Positions 53,818-61,993 of a stretch of DNA of 64,000 nucleotides are shown here, piece by piece (position 1 is the stretch's first letter; each line of letters starts with the position of its first letter). Both the position numbers and the translations under genes were made by a program. Origin of the DNA: Methanobacteriota archaeon (GTDB taxonomy: Archaea; Methanobacteriota; Methanobacteria; Methanobacteriales; Methanobacteriaceae); assembly GCA_023411115.1 (NCBI GenBank), contig JAEYPF010000010.1, positions 372,001-436,000 on the forward strand, written 5' to 3'. The notes under the pieces were generated by a model. The model did not search any database and was not told the origin of the DNA. It worked only from the letters and a program-made list of their open reading frames with translations.

Positions 53818-55311
53818 TCAATGATAATATTCACCATTCAGCCATTTAACACCGGCAATCAATGATAAATCTTTATCCATTGAAATGAGATCTTCCATAT
53901 CCAATTCATTTACATTATCTTTTCCAACAACCCTTGTAAAATTGGCTATTTCCTCTGTTGATACGTTGATGAAGTTTGATAATTTTGAAATTCCTTCTTC
54001 AACATTTAACTGCTTAACTAATTGAGGATCTTGGGTTGCAACACCAGTAGGACACATTCCAGTATAACACAGTCTGTACTGCTGACAGTTTATGGCAATA
54101 AGAGCTGCAGTTCCAATATAAACAGCATTAGCGCCTAATGCCAAACATTTGGCAAATTCAGAAGATTTAAACAGCCCGCCACCAGCTATAAGTGAAATTT
54201 TATCCTTAACATCCAGTTCTTCTAGGGTTTTAACTGCCTGAGGTAAAGCCGCAAAAACAGGAATACCCACATTATCCCTTATACACAAGTCCGTTGCACC
54301 AGTACCCCCACCAAAACCATCAAGGGCAATAAAATCAACCTTTGCATCAACTAAAACTTCAACATCTTTTTTAACATTTCCACAGCCAATTTTTGCACCA
54401 ACCGGAGCGCCATCTGTAAGATTACGTAAATAAGAGACCTTTTCTTTGATTTCCTGCTGGTTTTTCATGTCTGGATGGTGTGCTGGAGAGTAAGCAGCTT
54501 CTCCACTTTTTAAGCCCCTGATTTCTGCAATTTCAGAAGTCATTTTATCAGCGGGCAAATAACTTCCTTTACCAGGATAGGCACCCTGACCAAAGCGAAT
54601 CTCAACTGCAGATGCAGATTTAAGTATTTCCTCATTAACTCCAAATCGTCCTGTAGAATATTGAGCAATCATTTGTTCTCGAGCAATATCCAGTTCTTCA
54701 GGTAAAACTCCGCCTTCACCAGAATTAAAAGCTATTTTAAGTTTATCTGCTGTTTGTGCAATGGTTAGCCTTACATTTTTTGAAACGGCCCCAAAACTCA
54801 AGCCAGAGATCATAATTGGAGAAGAAATTTTAAAGGGTTTTTTTGAAGTTTTTCCTATAATTACTTCAGTATTTACTTCGTCTTCCCTATTTAATGGAAT
54901 TTTATTTACCTGCGCAGGGATAAAATGCAAATCATCGAGGGAATAATTTAATTTTTTAAGGGATCCCATAGAAACTATAACACTTTTACCAGTATTCCCC
55001 ATACTTTTAATAGCTACTATTGTTTTATAAAATTCGGAGCTTTCATCAGGACGTTTACTCCTAATTAAAACATTATTTTCCCCTATTTCGTCCTTATCAC
55101 AGTAATAAAGATCCTCTAATCCATATTCAAAATAAATCGAGCATGTAGGACATAAACATCCTTTAATATCAATTTTACAGTCACTTCTACCTTTAGCGCA
55201 GTATAAAACTTCTTTTTTACAGTTAATATTACTTGGACAAAAACTGCAGTGACATTTTTCCCTATTTTCAGGAGAATCCTCAATACTTCTCCTTGTTTGA
55301 AAATCTTCCAT
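53818..55311 (-). CDS. FMN-dependent glutamate-synthase-like protein with Cys-rich N-terminus
   Basis: A 497-aa protein. The first ~70 residues contain ten Cys (CHCSFC, CLCPTC and others), like the archaeal DUF2769 module. Residues ~110-480 are a GltB-type FMN barrel: PIMISGLSFGAVSK, FGQGAYPGKGS, DGFGGGTGATDL, IAGGGL and the 3Fe-4S ligand region CQQYRLCYTGMCPTGVATQ. No amidotransferase domain. Archaeal glutamate synthases are often split like this, but no other subunit is nearby, so substrate is uncertain. It follows the rubredoxin-TPP gene by 87 bases. Confidence 0.82.
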   Translation of the reverse strand: MEDFQTRRSIEDSPENREKCHCSFCPSNINCKKEVLYCAKGRSDCKIDIKGCLCPTCSIYFEYGLEDLYYCDKDEIGENNVLIRSKRPDESSEFYKTIVAIKSMGNTGKSVIVSMGSLKKLNYSLDDLHFIPAQVNKIPLNREDEVNTEVIIGKTSKKPFKISSPIMISGLSFGAVSKNVRLTIAQTADKLKIAFNSGEGGVLPEELDIAREQMIAQYSTGRFGVNEEILKSASAVEIRFGQGAYPGKGSYLPADKMTSEIAEIRGLKSGEAAYSPAHHPDMKNQQEIKEKVSYLRNLTDGAPVGAKIGCGNVKKDVEVLVDAKVDFIALDGFGGGTGATDLCIRDNVGIPVFAALPQAVKTLEELDVKDKISLIAGGGLFKSSEFAKCLALGANAVYIGTAALIAINCQQYRLCYTGMCPTGVATQDPQLVKQLNVEEGISKLSNFINVSTEEIANFTRVVGKDNVNELDMEDLISMDKDLSLIAGVKWLNGEYYH

Positions 55312-55398
55312 AGTTTAATATTGACATTGAATTATAAAAATATTTTTAATAATTAAACAGGATTTTATCCCAAAATTTGGATTAAATTGAATATTAAC

Positions 55399-57156
55399 TC
55401 ATTTAAATCGCCTAGGATCTGTGTTAATATCCACAATAACAGGTTTATCTAATGAAAGGGCCTCTTCAACTGCAGCTTCCAGTTCTTGAGGTTTTTCAAC
55501 GTTGATTCCGATACCACCACAGCTTCTGGCAAACTCTGCAAAATTATAACTGTGAAGTTCAGTTTGCCAGTTTTCATAACCTTCAGTTAATTGTTCCTGG
55601 CGAATCATTCCAAGTTCCCTGTTGTTAAATAAAAACACCTTTACTGGTAAGTTGTATTTTACGGCAGTCATGAAATCTGCCATTAACATTGCAAAACCTC
55701 CATCTCCTGCGATGCATGCCACCTGTCTATCTGGATAAACAAGCTGTGCAGCAATGGCTGCAGGAAGTGCAAATCCCATAGAAGCAAGATAACCTGATAG
55801 TATCATTTTCTGAGTGCTGTGCATCCAGAAATTCCTGCCCATCCACCATGCATTTTCCCCAACGTCCAGTGTTATTACCGCATCATCTGCAAGTTTATCA
55901 TTAAGTACTTTAACTATATACGGAGGACGTATAGGAGTTTTTGTGGAGTCTATTTCCCCTTCCAGTAATTTCAACCAGTCTTTTTTAAGTTTCTTTATTT
56001 CATCCAGATAATCTTCTTTCTTATTTTCTTTGATCAGGTCTGTAAGCCGGGGTAATATCTCAGCACTGTTTCCAAGTAGACCTACTTCCACTGGATACTG
56101 CTTTGCTATCATCATTGGATCCATATCAATTTGGATGGTCTTTTTTTCTGGAATCTGAGTCATATCTGAAAATGAAGATCCAACTACAATTAAAAGATCA
56201 GCACTGCGAACCAGTCTACTGGCGGAAGTTGACCCAATTCCTCCATGACTGCCCACATAAAAATCATTGAACTCATCAATGACCCCCTTACCTCTAAATG
56301 TGCTTACAATTGGTGCTGAAATTTTTTCTGCAAGTTCTAACAGATTATCTCCCTGTCCCCTAGCGCCGAAACCAGCAATTATTACAGGTCTTTTTGACTG
56401 GTTAATAGCCTGCGCAGCCTTCATTATAACAAACATTGGGGGTGATATGGCCTTATTTGGAAAACTACCGTCAAAAGAAACAATTTTTTCAGTGTGTGGT
56501 AATTTCTGTACATCATTTGGAATACCTATGTGTGATACTCCCCTATCTGTAATTGCATGTTTCATTGCAAGGGTTGTAAGACTTATTGTCTGGTCTTCTG
56601 ACACCAGTATTTCATCAAATACTGTTATTGGTTTAAAAAATGAATGTTGATCTATTTCCTGAAAAGATCCAGGTCCGATAAGCTGTCTTTTTACCATTCC
56701 AGTAATGGCAAGAACAGGTGAGTGATCCAGTTTGGCATCATACAATCCTGTAGCCAGATTTGTAGCGCCGGGCCCTGCCACTGTTAAACATGCTGCGATA
56801 TGTCCTGTTAATTTACCATAGGCAGAAGCCATAAATGCTGCTGATTGCTCGTGGCGTACCTGTATATATTTTATCTCTTCATGTTTCCTTACAGCGTCTA
56901 CAACTCCAAGAGATGAAGTCCCAGGTATTCCAAAAACATATTTTACTCCCCATTCAGCCATTTGTTCCACTAAAACATCAGAAACTGTTGATTCTCCCTC
57001 TTTGAGTTCTTTCACTTCTTCCATGAGCAGCACAAACTCACTTTTTGGAGAATTACAAACTGGACATCTCCAGTCTTCAGGTAAATCCTTAAATTTAATA
57101 CCCTCTTTTTCTTCATCGTATATGTAATTACAGACTGTACACCTATATTTTGCCAT
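55399..57156 (-). CDS. rubredoxin-fused thiamine-pyrophosphate enzyme (acetolactate synthase/pyruvate oxidase-like)
   Basis: A 585-aa protein. Residues 1-46 form a rubredoxin (YRCTVCNYIYDEE and WRCPVCNSPKSEF, i.e. two CxxC knuckles). The rest is a full TPP enzyme of the POX/AHAS family: catalytic Glu in VRHEQSAAFMASAYGKLTG, central domain, and TPP motif GDGGFAMLMADFMTAVKYN. Bacterial PoxB and AHAS lack the rubredoxin, so electrons from the TPP/FAD reaction may pass to it (inference). Same strand as the GltB-like gene. Confidence 0.88.
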   Translation of the reverse strand: MAKYRCTVCNYIYDEEKEGIKFKDLPEDWRCPVCNSPKSEFVLLMEEVKELKEGESTVSDVLVEQMAEWGVKYVFGIPGTSSLGVVDAVRKHEEIKYIQVRHEQSAAFMASAYGKLTGHIAACLTVAGPGATNLATGLYDAKLDHSPVLAITGMVKRQLIGPGSFQEIDQHSFFKPITVFDEILVSEDQTISLTTLAMKHAITDRGVSHIGIPNDVQKLPHTEKIVSFDGSFPNKAISPPMFVIMKAAQAINQSKRPVIIAGFGARGQGDNLLELAEKISAPIVSTFRGKGVIDEFNDFYVGSHGGIGSTSASRLVRSADLLIVVGSSFSDMTQIPEKKTIQIDMDPMMIAKQYPVEVGLLGNSAEILPRLTDLIKENKKEDYLDEIKKLKKDWLKLLEGEIDSTKTPIRPPYIVKVLNDKLADDAVITLDVGENAWWMGRNFWMHSTQKMILSGYLASMGFALPAAIAAQLVYPDRQVACIAGDGGFAMLMADFMTAVKYNLPVKVFLFNNRELGMIRQEQLTEGYENWQTELHSYNFAEFARSCGGIGINVEKPQELEAAVEEALSLDKPVIVDINTDPRRFK

Positions 57157-57341
57157 GAAGACCCCTCATTCTTTTTACTGTATATAATATGATCTTAAAA
57201 TATAATAAAACAATCCCATTATACATTACATAAATAACACTGCCGCTTTATTAAGGTGTCAATAATAATTTAAGTGCTTAGACAGTTTTTTTATCAGATC
57301 ATCATCTGTTATTTATACTTCAAAAACCAAAAAATTACCTT

Positions 57342-58088
57342 ATGGAGAGATATAAGGTAAATTCCACTCATGAGAATAAATTATTCTTAATCACTGATTG
57401 CTACAGAAAACTTTGTGAATTGTTGAAAAAATTAAAGAAGGGTAAAGGAAAAATAGTTCATGTAGTGGGAGCACCAGGAACTGGTAAATCTGCAAATATT
57501 TATCGTGCTTTAAATGATCTTGATTTAAATATTTATGATGTAAAATTAAACATAAAATCCCTAGATTCAAGCCCCAAGCAGGTTTTTAATACTCTTTTTA
57601 AATGTTTAAGTGCTGACATGAGAGTAAAATCAAAGGATGAAATATATGAAAGGCTTTCAGAGTATGATGTGGTTTTAATTGCCGATAGTTTCCATGATTC
57701 GCACAATTTAGACTCAAACTACGTAGGGTTTAGTAAATGGACAAATCATACCGGTTTTAAAGCTTTTTATTTCTATTTGCTGTGTATAGCTGAATATATA
57801 AGATATAGAAAATATTTCCAGAATATAAATATTCTTCTGCAAACGGCCTGGAGAGTTTATATAAGGGGGAAAAAATACGATATCTTTACAGACTTTGGCT
57901 TATTTTCAAAAATCCTTGTTAATATACTTAAGATATTTTTTGATGTTGTTGAAATACGTTATTCAGAAATTGAAACTATAGATATCGTCAAAATGCATGT
58001 AGAAGATGCGGATACTGAGACAATTAAACAGTATATACAGAAATATGGTCGCAAACCAAGATTTATATGTGATGCACTCGAAAAATAA
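57342..58088 (+). CDS. P-loop NTPase of unknown function
   Basis: A 248-aa protein with Walker A VVGAPGTGKSANIYRAL (~residue 42-58) and a Walker-B-like YDVVLIADSF near 108. No AAA+ arginine-finger region or sensor motifs are evident. The middle is aromatic-rich (GFKAFYFYLLCIAEYIRYRK), possibly membrane-associated. It starts with ATG after the AT-rich divergent region shared with the rubredoxin gene. Family not recognised. Confidence 0.65.
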   Translation: MERYKVNSTHENKLFLITDCYRKLCELLKKLKKGKGKIVHVVGAPGTGKSANIYRALNDLDLNIYDVKLNIKSLDSSPKQVFNTLFKCLSADMRVKSKDEIYERLSEYDVVLIADSFHDSHNLDSNYVGFSKWTNHTGFKAFYFYLLCIAEYIRYRKYFQNINILLQTAWRVYIRGKKYDIFTDFGLFSKILVNILKIFFDVVEIRYSEIETIDIVKMHVEDADTETIKQYIQKYGRKPRFICDALEK

Positions 58089-58176
58089 ACTTACACTTTT
58101 TTGTCATATGATTTTGATAATAGAACTTTAAAGTAAATCCAATGAATATTATTAAGTATGTAACTGAGGATAAAAG

Positions 58177-58974
58177 ATGATAAAAACACTCATCAAGTCC
58201 ACAAGGCTCACATGGGCAGCTAAAAATTTCAATGCTTATTTACTTGCCCTTACTTATGCTTATTTTTCAGGAATAACTATTACAAATCCTTTTGAAATAT
58301 TAGAAGGTCTTTTACTGGTTTCAGTGCTTTGGGGAGCTTTATACAGTCTAAATGACCTGACTGACCTTGAAATAGACAGAAAAGATTATACTAAACGAAA
58401 TAGAGCTTTCATTAAAGATAAAGTTGATGAAAAGTGGATCATTATTTTTTCCAGTTTTCTAATAGTTGCCGTCTTTATAATATCATTAACTACTTTAATC
58501 CCAGAATTTACCATAATTTTAGGACTGATGCTTTTAAATCAAATTATATACACATTGCCACCTATAAGACTTAAAGACACCATACTTGCACCATTTACAA
58601 GTACTGCTACCAATACTGTTTTAAGAATTGCATCATGCTGTGTTCTGCTAGGTAACGTGCTTTTAGTTCCTGTAAGTGTTTATTTCTTCATGTACATGGC
58701 TGGAATGGCTACATACGTTATGTATAAATCAAAACCAGTTACTGCAAATATTATAGGAGTAATAGCAGGCGTGAGTTTAATTTATGTATTATATTCAGGA
58801 GATATGAATCTCATTCAATTTGCAGTTGCGGTTTTACCTTCATTTCTAGCTGCAATACCGTTATATCTTTCTGTTTTTGTAGATAAAACAGAGATGACCC
58901 ATATTGCAGATATTCTATACCATCAGGTTGCAATGATATTCTTTTTTGTAGTGATTTTAATAATTCTCTTTTAA
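58177..58974 (+). CDS. UbiA-family prenyltransferase
   Basis: A 265-aa protein with about eight helices and the first Asp-rich motif SLNDLTDLEIDRKDYTKRNR (NDxxDxxxD). The second motif is weak (DKTEMTHIAD). Archaeal UbiA proteins make DGGGP lipid or other prenylated products; the convergent geranylgeranyl reductase suggests isoprenoid-lipid relevance. The weak second motif makes the exact reaction uncertain. Confidence 0.82.
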   Translation: MIKTLIKSTRLTWAAKNFNAYLLALTYAYFSGITITNPFEILEGLLLVSVLWGALYSLNDLTDLEIDRKDYTKRNRAFIKDKVDEKWIIIFSSFLIVAVFIISLTTLIPEFTIILGLMLLNQIIYTLPPIRLKDTILAPFTSTATNTVLRIASCCVLLGNVLLVPVSVYFFMYMAGMATYVMYKSKPVTANIIGVIAGVSLIYVLYSGDMNLIQFAVAVLPSFLAAIPLYLSVFVDKTEMTHIADILYHQVAMIFFFVVILIILF

Positions 58975-59002
58975 ATTCAAAAATAAAAATTAAAAATAAG
59001 GT

Positions 59003-59053
59003 ATTTGATCAAATCTTTGATCAAATTTATTAAAATTCTAAAAAGTTTAGAAT
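59003..59053. terminator. bidirectional terminator-like hairpins between convergent genes
   Basis: Two hairpins: ATTTGATCAAA/TTTGATCAAAT at 59003-59026 (loop TC), and ATTCTAAA/TTTAGAAT at 59035-59053 (loop AAG), which overlaps the stop codon of the reductase gene. They sit between the convergent UbiA and reductase genes. Confidence 0.55.
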
Positions 59054-60231
59054 AATTTTCCAAGTTTCAACAGAGCTTTAGGTGAAACTTTGACAAGCAC
59101 TTTAAGGAGTTCTGTTGTACTTATCCTTTCAAATTCAGTTTCATTAAATACTTTTGCAATTGAATCTAATTCTTCATCTGAAAGGCTTTCAAGGTAGTTT
59201 CTTGACTTCATATATTTGTTAAATGAATCTCCTATATCTTTCTTGCAGCGTTTTTCATATTCAGCAAGCCCTTTTTCTGAAGTATCACCGTTTTTAATAG
59301 CTTCTGCAGCAACCTCACCTGCAATACGTCCGCCCTGCATACCACTTATTATACCTCCTCCAGTTAAAGGATTAACCATTCCCGCTGCATCTCCTACAAC
59401 CAGAAGGTTATCAGTGGCTATTTTTTTCAGTATCCCTCCTACAGGGTCTCCACCTATATTAAGTTCCACTGCTGTAGCATTTTTAGTAGTAGGACAGTTT
59501 TTTACAAAGTCAAGGAGGTGCTCATAAGCACTTTTTTCAGTTAATGTGGATATAACAGCAAGTCCAACATTTGCAATGTCATTTCCTTTTGGGAATACCC
59601 ATGCATATCCCCCAGGTGCTACTTCTCCAAAATAAAATTCCAATGCACTTTCATTTTCAAGTTCTACACCTACCATCTCAAACTGAGCGCCAGATTCCAT
59701 ATCTTTAGGCTTAGTTCCAGTTTTAAGACCGCCCCATCTTCCAACTCTGGATTCTGGGCCGTCAGCACCTATTACAATTTTGGCTTTAATCTCAATCTCT
59801 TCGCCCATGGATTCTGCTTTTACAATTATATAGCCATCTTTTCTCTCTAAGCCTTTAGCAAGGGTTTTTAGCATTATGTCAGCGCCCGCTCTTGCGGCAT
59901 CCATTGCCATGTGCTTATCAAATACCTTTCTTTCCACAACGTAACCCATTTCTGGAAGTTTTACTGTTTCTTCAGTAAGCCAGACATCTGTTCCATTTGG
60001 AGATACAAGACGCACCCCGCTGATCTCTGAGGTTATCCATCTGCTGCTAGGTTCTACTCCTAAATCAACTAACCCGTCCTTTGATACGCCTTCTGCACAT
60101 CTTTTAGGGGCGCCTATTTCAGACTTTTTCTCAATCATTAACACATCTGCACCGTTTAAAGCAGCGTGTTTGGCGGCAGATGAACCTGCAGGACCTGCCC
60201 CAATTACCAGAACATCAGTTTCAATTAACAT
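59047..60231 (-). CDS. digeranylgeranylglycerophospholipid reductase (geranylgeranyl reductase family)
   Basis: ATG 60231 has GGTG upstream; 394 aa. FAD motif VLVIGAGPAGSSAAKHAA, the conserved GAPKRCAEGVS loop, VIGADGPESRVGRWGG, and GDAAGMVNPLTGGGIISGM identify the archaeal GGR family. It saturates the isoprenoid chains of archaeal membrane lipids. A 55-aa ferredoxin gene lies 6 bases upstream and likely donates electrons. Confidence 0.93.
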   Translation of the reverse strand: MLIETDVLVIGAGPAGSSAAKHAALNGADVLMIEKKSEIGAPKRCAEGVSKDGLVDLGVEPSSRWITSEISGVRLVSPNGTDVWLTEETVKLPEMGYVVERKVFDKHMAMDAARAGADIMLKTLAKGLERKDGYIIVKAESMGEEIEIKAKIVIGADGPESRVGRWGGLKTGTKPKDMESGAQFEMVGVELENESALEFYFGEVAPGGYAWVFPKGNDIANVGLAVISTLTEKSAYEHLLDFVKNCPTTKNATAVELNIGGDPVGGILKKIATDNLLVVGDAAGMVNPLTGGGIISGMQGGRIAGEVAAEAIKNGDTSEKGLAEYEKRCKKDIGDSFNKYMKSRNYLESLSDEELDSIAKVFNETEFERISTTELLKVLVKVSPKALLKLGKLF

Positions 60232-60240
60232 CAATTCACC

Positions 60241-60408
60241 TTATTCTTCTTTTACTAAAGCACGCACTGGACATGCCTGTACGCATATTTCACAATTTTT
60301 ACATGAACTTTCATCAAAAGTTATACTTGTTTCGCCTACTTCAATGAGGCACCTTGGGCATACGCCCGCACATTCACCGCAATACATACACCATTCTCTA
60401 ACAATCAT
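60241..60408 (-). CDS. small 2x[4Fe-4S] ferredoxin
   Basis: ATG 60408 follows GGGATAAA. The 55-aa product has the cluster motifs CMYCGECAGVCPRC and CKNCEICVQACP. It stops 9 bases before the reductase start codon, so the two are cotranscribed; the probable role is electron donor for lipid double-bond reduction. Shorter than 60 codons, hence easily missed. Confidence 0.93.
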   Translation of the reverse strand: MIVREWCMYCGECAGVCPRCLIEVGETSITFDESSCKNCEICVQACPVRALVKEE

Positions 60409-60445
60409 TTTATCCCTTGTCTATTTTCTGATTTTTTTTAACTCT

Positions 60446-60512
60446 CGAACACATCGTGTTCGGAACCCTCGAAATCTATGATTTCGGGGCCGAGGAAACG
60501 CAGTTTCCTCGG
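60446..60512. repeat. array of three perfect hairpins with 3-nt loops
   Basis: CGAACAC/GTGTTCG (60446-60462, loop ATC), CCTCGAAATC/GATTTCGGGG (60467-60489, loop TAT, one G-T pair) and CCGAGGAAAC/GTTTCCTCGG (60490-60512, loop GCA) are packed 0-4 bases apart just upstream of the ferredoxin operon. The middle one aligns with the hairpin at 7687-7709, differing by compensatory changes in the stem (C-G to G-C). Confidence 0.85.
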
Positions 60513-61218
60513 GCATAAGAAAATCTATAATTTTTTTAATGTCTCTGATTTAACTTTTATTCAGTTTATTGTAACTCCTTTATTAATCTTCATATAATCA
60601 AAATTATATCCGACTATAAAATAAGCAATAAAAGTAATTGGAATATGAAGTATAAAAACTTTAATTATAACAAGTTTTTATAATCCAAATTTAGACATGC
60701 ATTTCAAGTGTAAAATAAAGCGTACTTTTCCAATAATTTAATGGAATTTTTAAAGCTAGGTGTAATTATATTAAACATGTATAAATGAAATGCCACTTGA
60801 ACACTTCAATACAAATGCACATTACTAATTCATTTATATACATAGTTTAAACATGCATTTCAAGTGTAAAATTTAATATTTTTTTAGCAATCTAAATGAA
60901 TTCTTCAAGCTAAATGTAAGTATGTCAATTGTGTATAAATGACATCAATTTTAAACAACTCCCGTGCATGTAAATGTGTACACATAACACATCCAATCCA
61001 AAATCTTTACCAATATCTGCAGATAAAACAACAATCCCCTTAAAATCATTTAATAAACAAATAAAGCCCTTTTTTTGGAATTTCGGAGTTGAAAATAAGT
61101 TCAAAAATATGTTAATATAACTAAATTTTGTCTTTTAAAAACTTAAAGAAGTAGTTTAATATGATTTAACTCCATTTATCTTTTGAAACTAAAAAATAAA
61201 CCCAAAAATTAACGCAAG
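60513..61218. repeat. long non-coding region with a diverged ~155-bp tandem repeat
   Basis: ACATGCATTTCAAGTGTAAA is identical at 60695 and 60851 (22 bases in all, through 60716 and 60872). The sequence after each copy stays similar (TGGAATTTTTAAAGCTAGGTG versus TGAATTCTTCAAGCTAAATG with a shared TGTATAAATGA). A CCACTTGAACACTT near 60791 is a partial inverse. No gene is seen here. Confidence 0.65.
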
Positions 61219-61386
61219 TTATTCTTCTTTTTCTTTTTTCTTAGATTTAAACACATATCCACATTTAGTACAAATTACCGCCCCTGTCGTTGCTCTGGCC
61301 TTATGTTCCTGCTCTATATCTCTTTTGATCGTTTTATCAGTACTACCACATTTAGGACATTTTTTAGCTAAATCACCAAGTTTCAT
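61219..61386 (-). CDS. 55-aa CxxC/CxxC mini-protein (zinc-ribbon-like; candidate radical SAM substrate)
   Basis: GGGAG places the start at ATG 61386 rather than 61401. The peptide opens MKLGDLAKKCPKCGSTDKTI and ends TTGAVICTKCGYVFKSKKK plus acidic residues. It is paralogous to the 58-aa product at 61775: K-x2-L-x2-KCPKCG, DK-x-I and CTKCGYVFK are shared. Alone it reads as a zinc ribbon. With the neighbouring SPASM enzyme it could be a modified peptide (see findings). Confidence 0.8.
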   Translation of the reverse strand: MKLGDLAKKCPKCGSTDKTIKRDIEQEHKARATTGAVICTKCGYVFKSKKKEKEE

Positions 61387-61774
61387 TTTAACATCTCCCA
61401 TTTAACCTTACACTCATTATTTAGACGTCTGTTAATTATCTATAATCTTAATTTAATTAATGTTACGATATATTAGAAATAGTTTAGTATAATATATCTT
61501 TTGCCTAAATAAGCCATTATATTCTTTTTAATTGAATTTGCAAAAAGTATACTTAAATTAGATAGTTTTATAAATTAGATTACAGTACAGCTTATTACAA
61601 AAATTAAAAATTATTAAAGCTTTTCAATGCACATCATTTGTTTTAGATTAAATACAGCAACATTTATATACTGTGATTGGTATATTATAATATACATTCG
61701 GGAAACTCCGAACTAATATTAAAAGCTGTATAAATCTCATAAAAAATTAAATAATATGTTTAAGGAGGCAAAAT

Positions 61775-61951
61775 ATGAAAACAGAAGAATTAAACCAAAA
61801 ATGCCCTAAATGCGGTTGTAAAGATAAACATATCATACAGGGAGACACTTCAACAGGGATGCTTGTTGGTATTGAATACAAAAATTCAGCATCCAAAGTT
61901 CCAACAGGAGCTAATTTCCGCTGCACAAAATGTGGATATGTATTTAAATAA
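61775..61951 (+). CDS. 58-aa CxxC/CxxC mini-protein (zinc-ribbon-like; candidate radical SAM substrate)
   Basis: AAGGAGG at 61762-61768 supports ATG 61775. The peptide opens MKTEELNQKCPKCGCKDKHI, with a Gly/Thr/Ser-rich centre (QGDTSTGMLVG) and FRCTKCGYVFK at the end. Five Cys, one more than its minus-strand paralogue (KCPKCGC). Strong TATA region (TTTATATAC near 61663-61671) upstream. It converges with the radical SAM gene, 42 bases apart. Confidence 0.8.
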   Translation: MKTEELNQKCPKCGCKDKHIIQGDTSTGMLVGIEYKNSASKVPTGANFRCTKCGYVFK

Positions 61952-61993
61952 AGGATCCTTATAAAAAAAGCCGGTTAATACCAGTAATGGAAA

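Noticed and set aside
60446..60872. CRISPR-like repeats or replication origin
   Set aside because: Hairpins are not identical repeats with unique spacers, and no cas genes exist. No Orc1/Cdc6 gene or origin-box set is seen near the 155-bp repeat.
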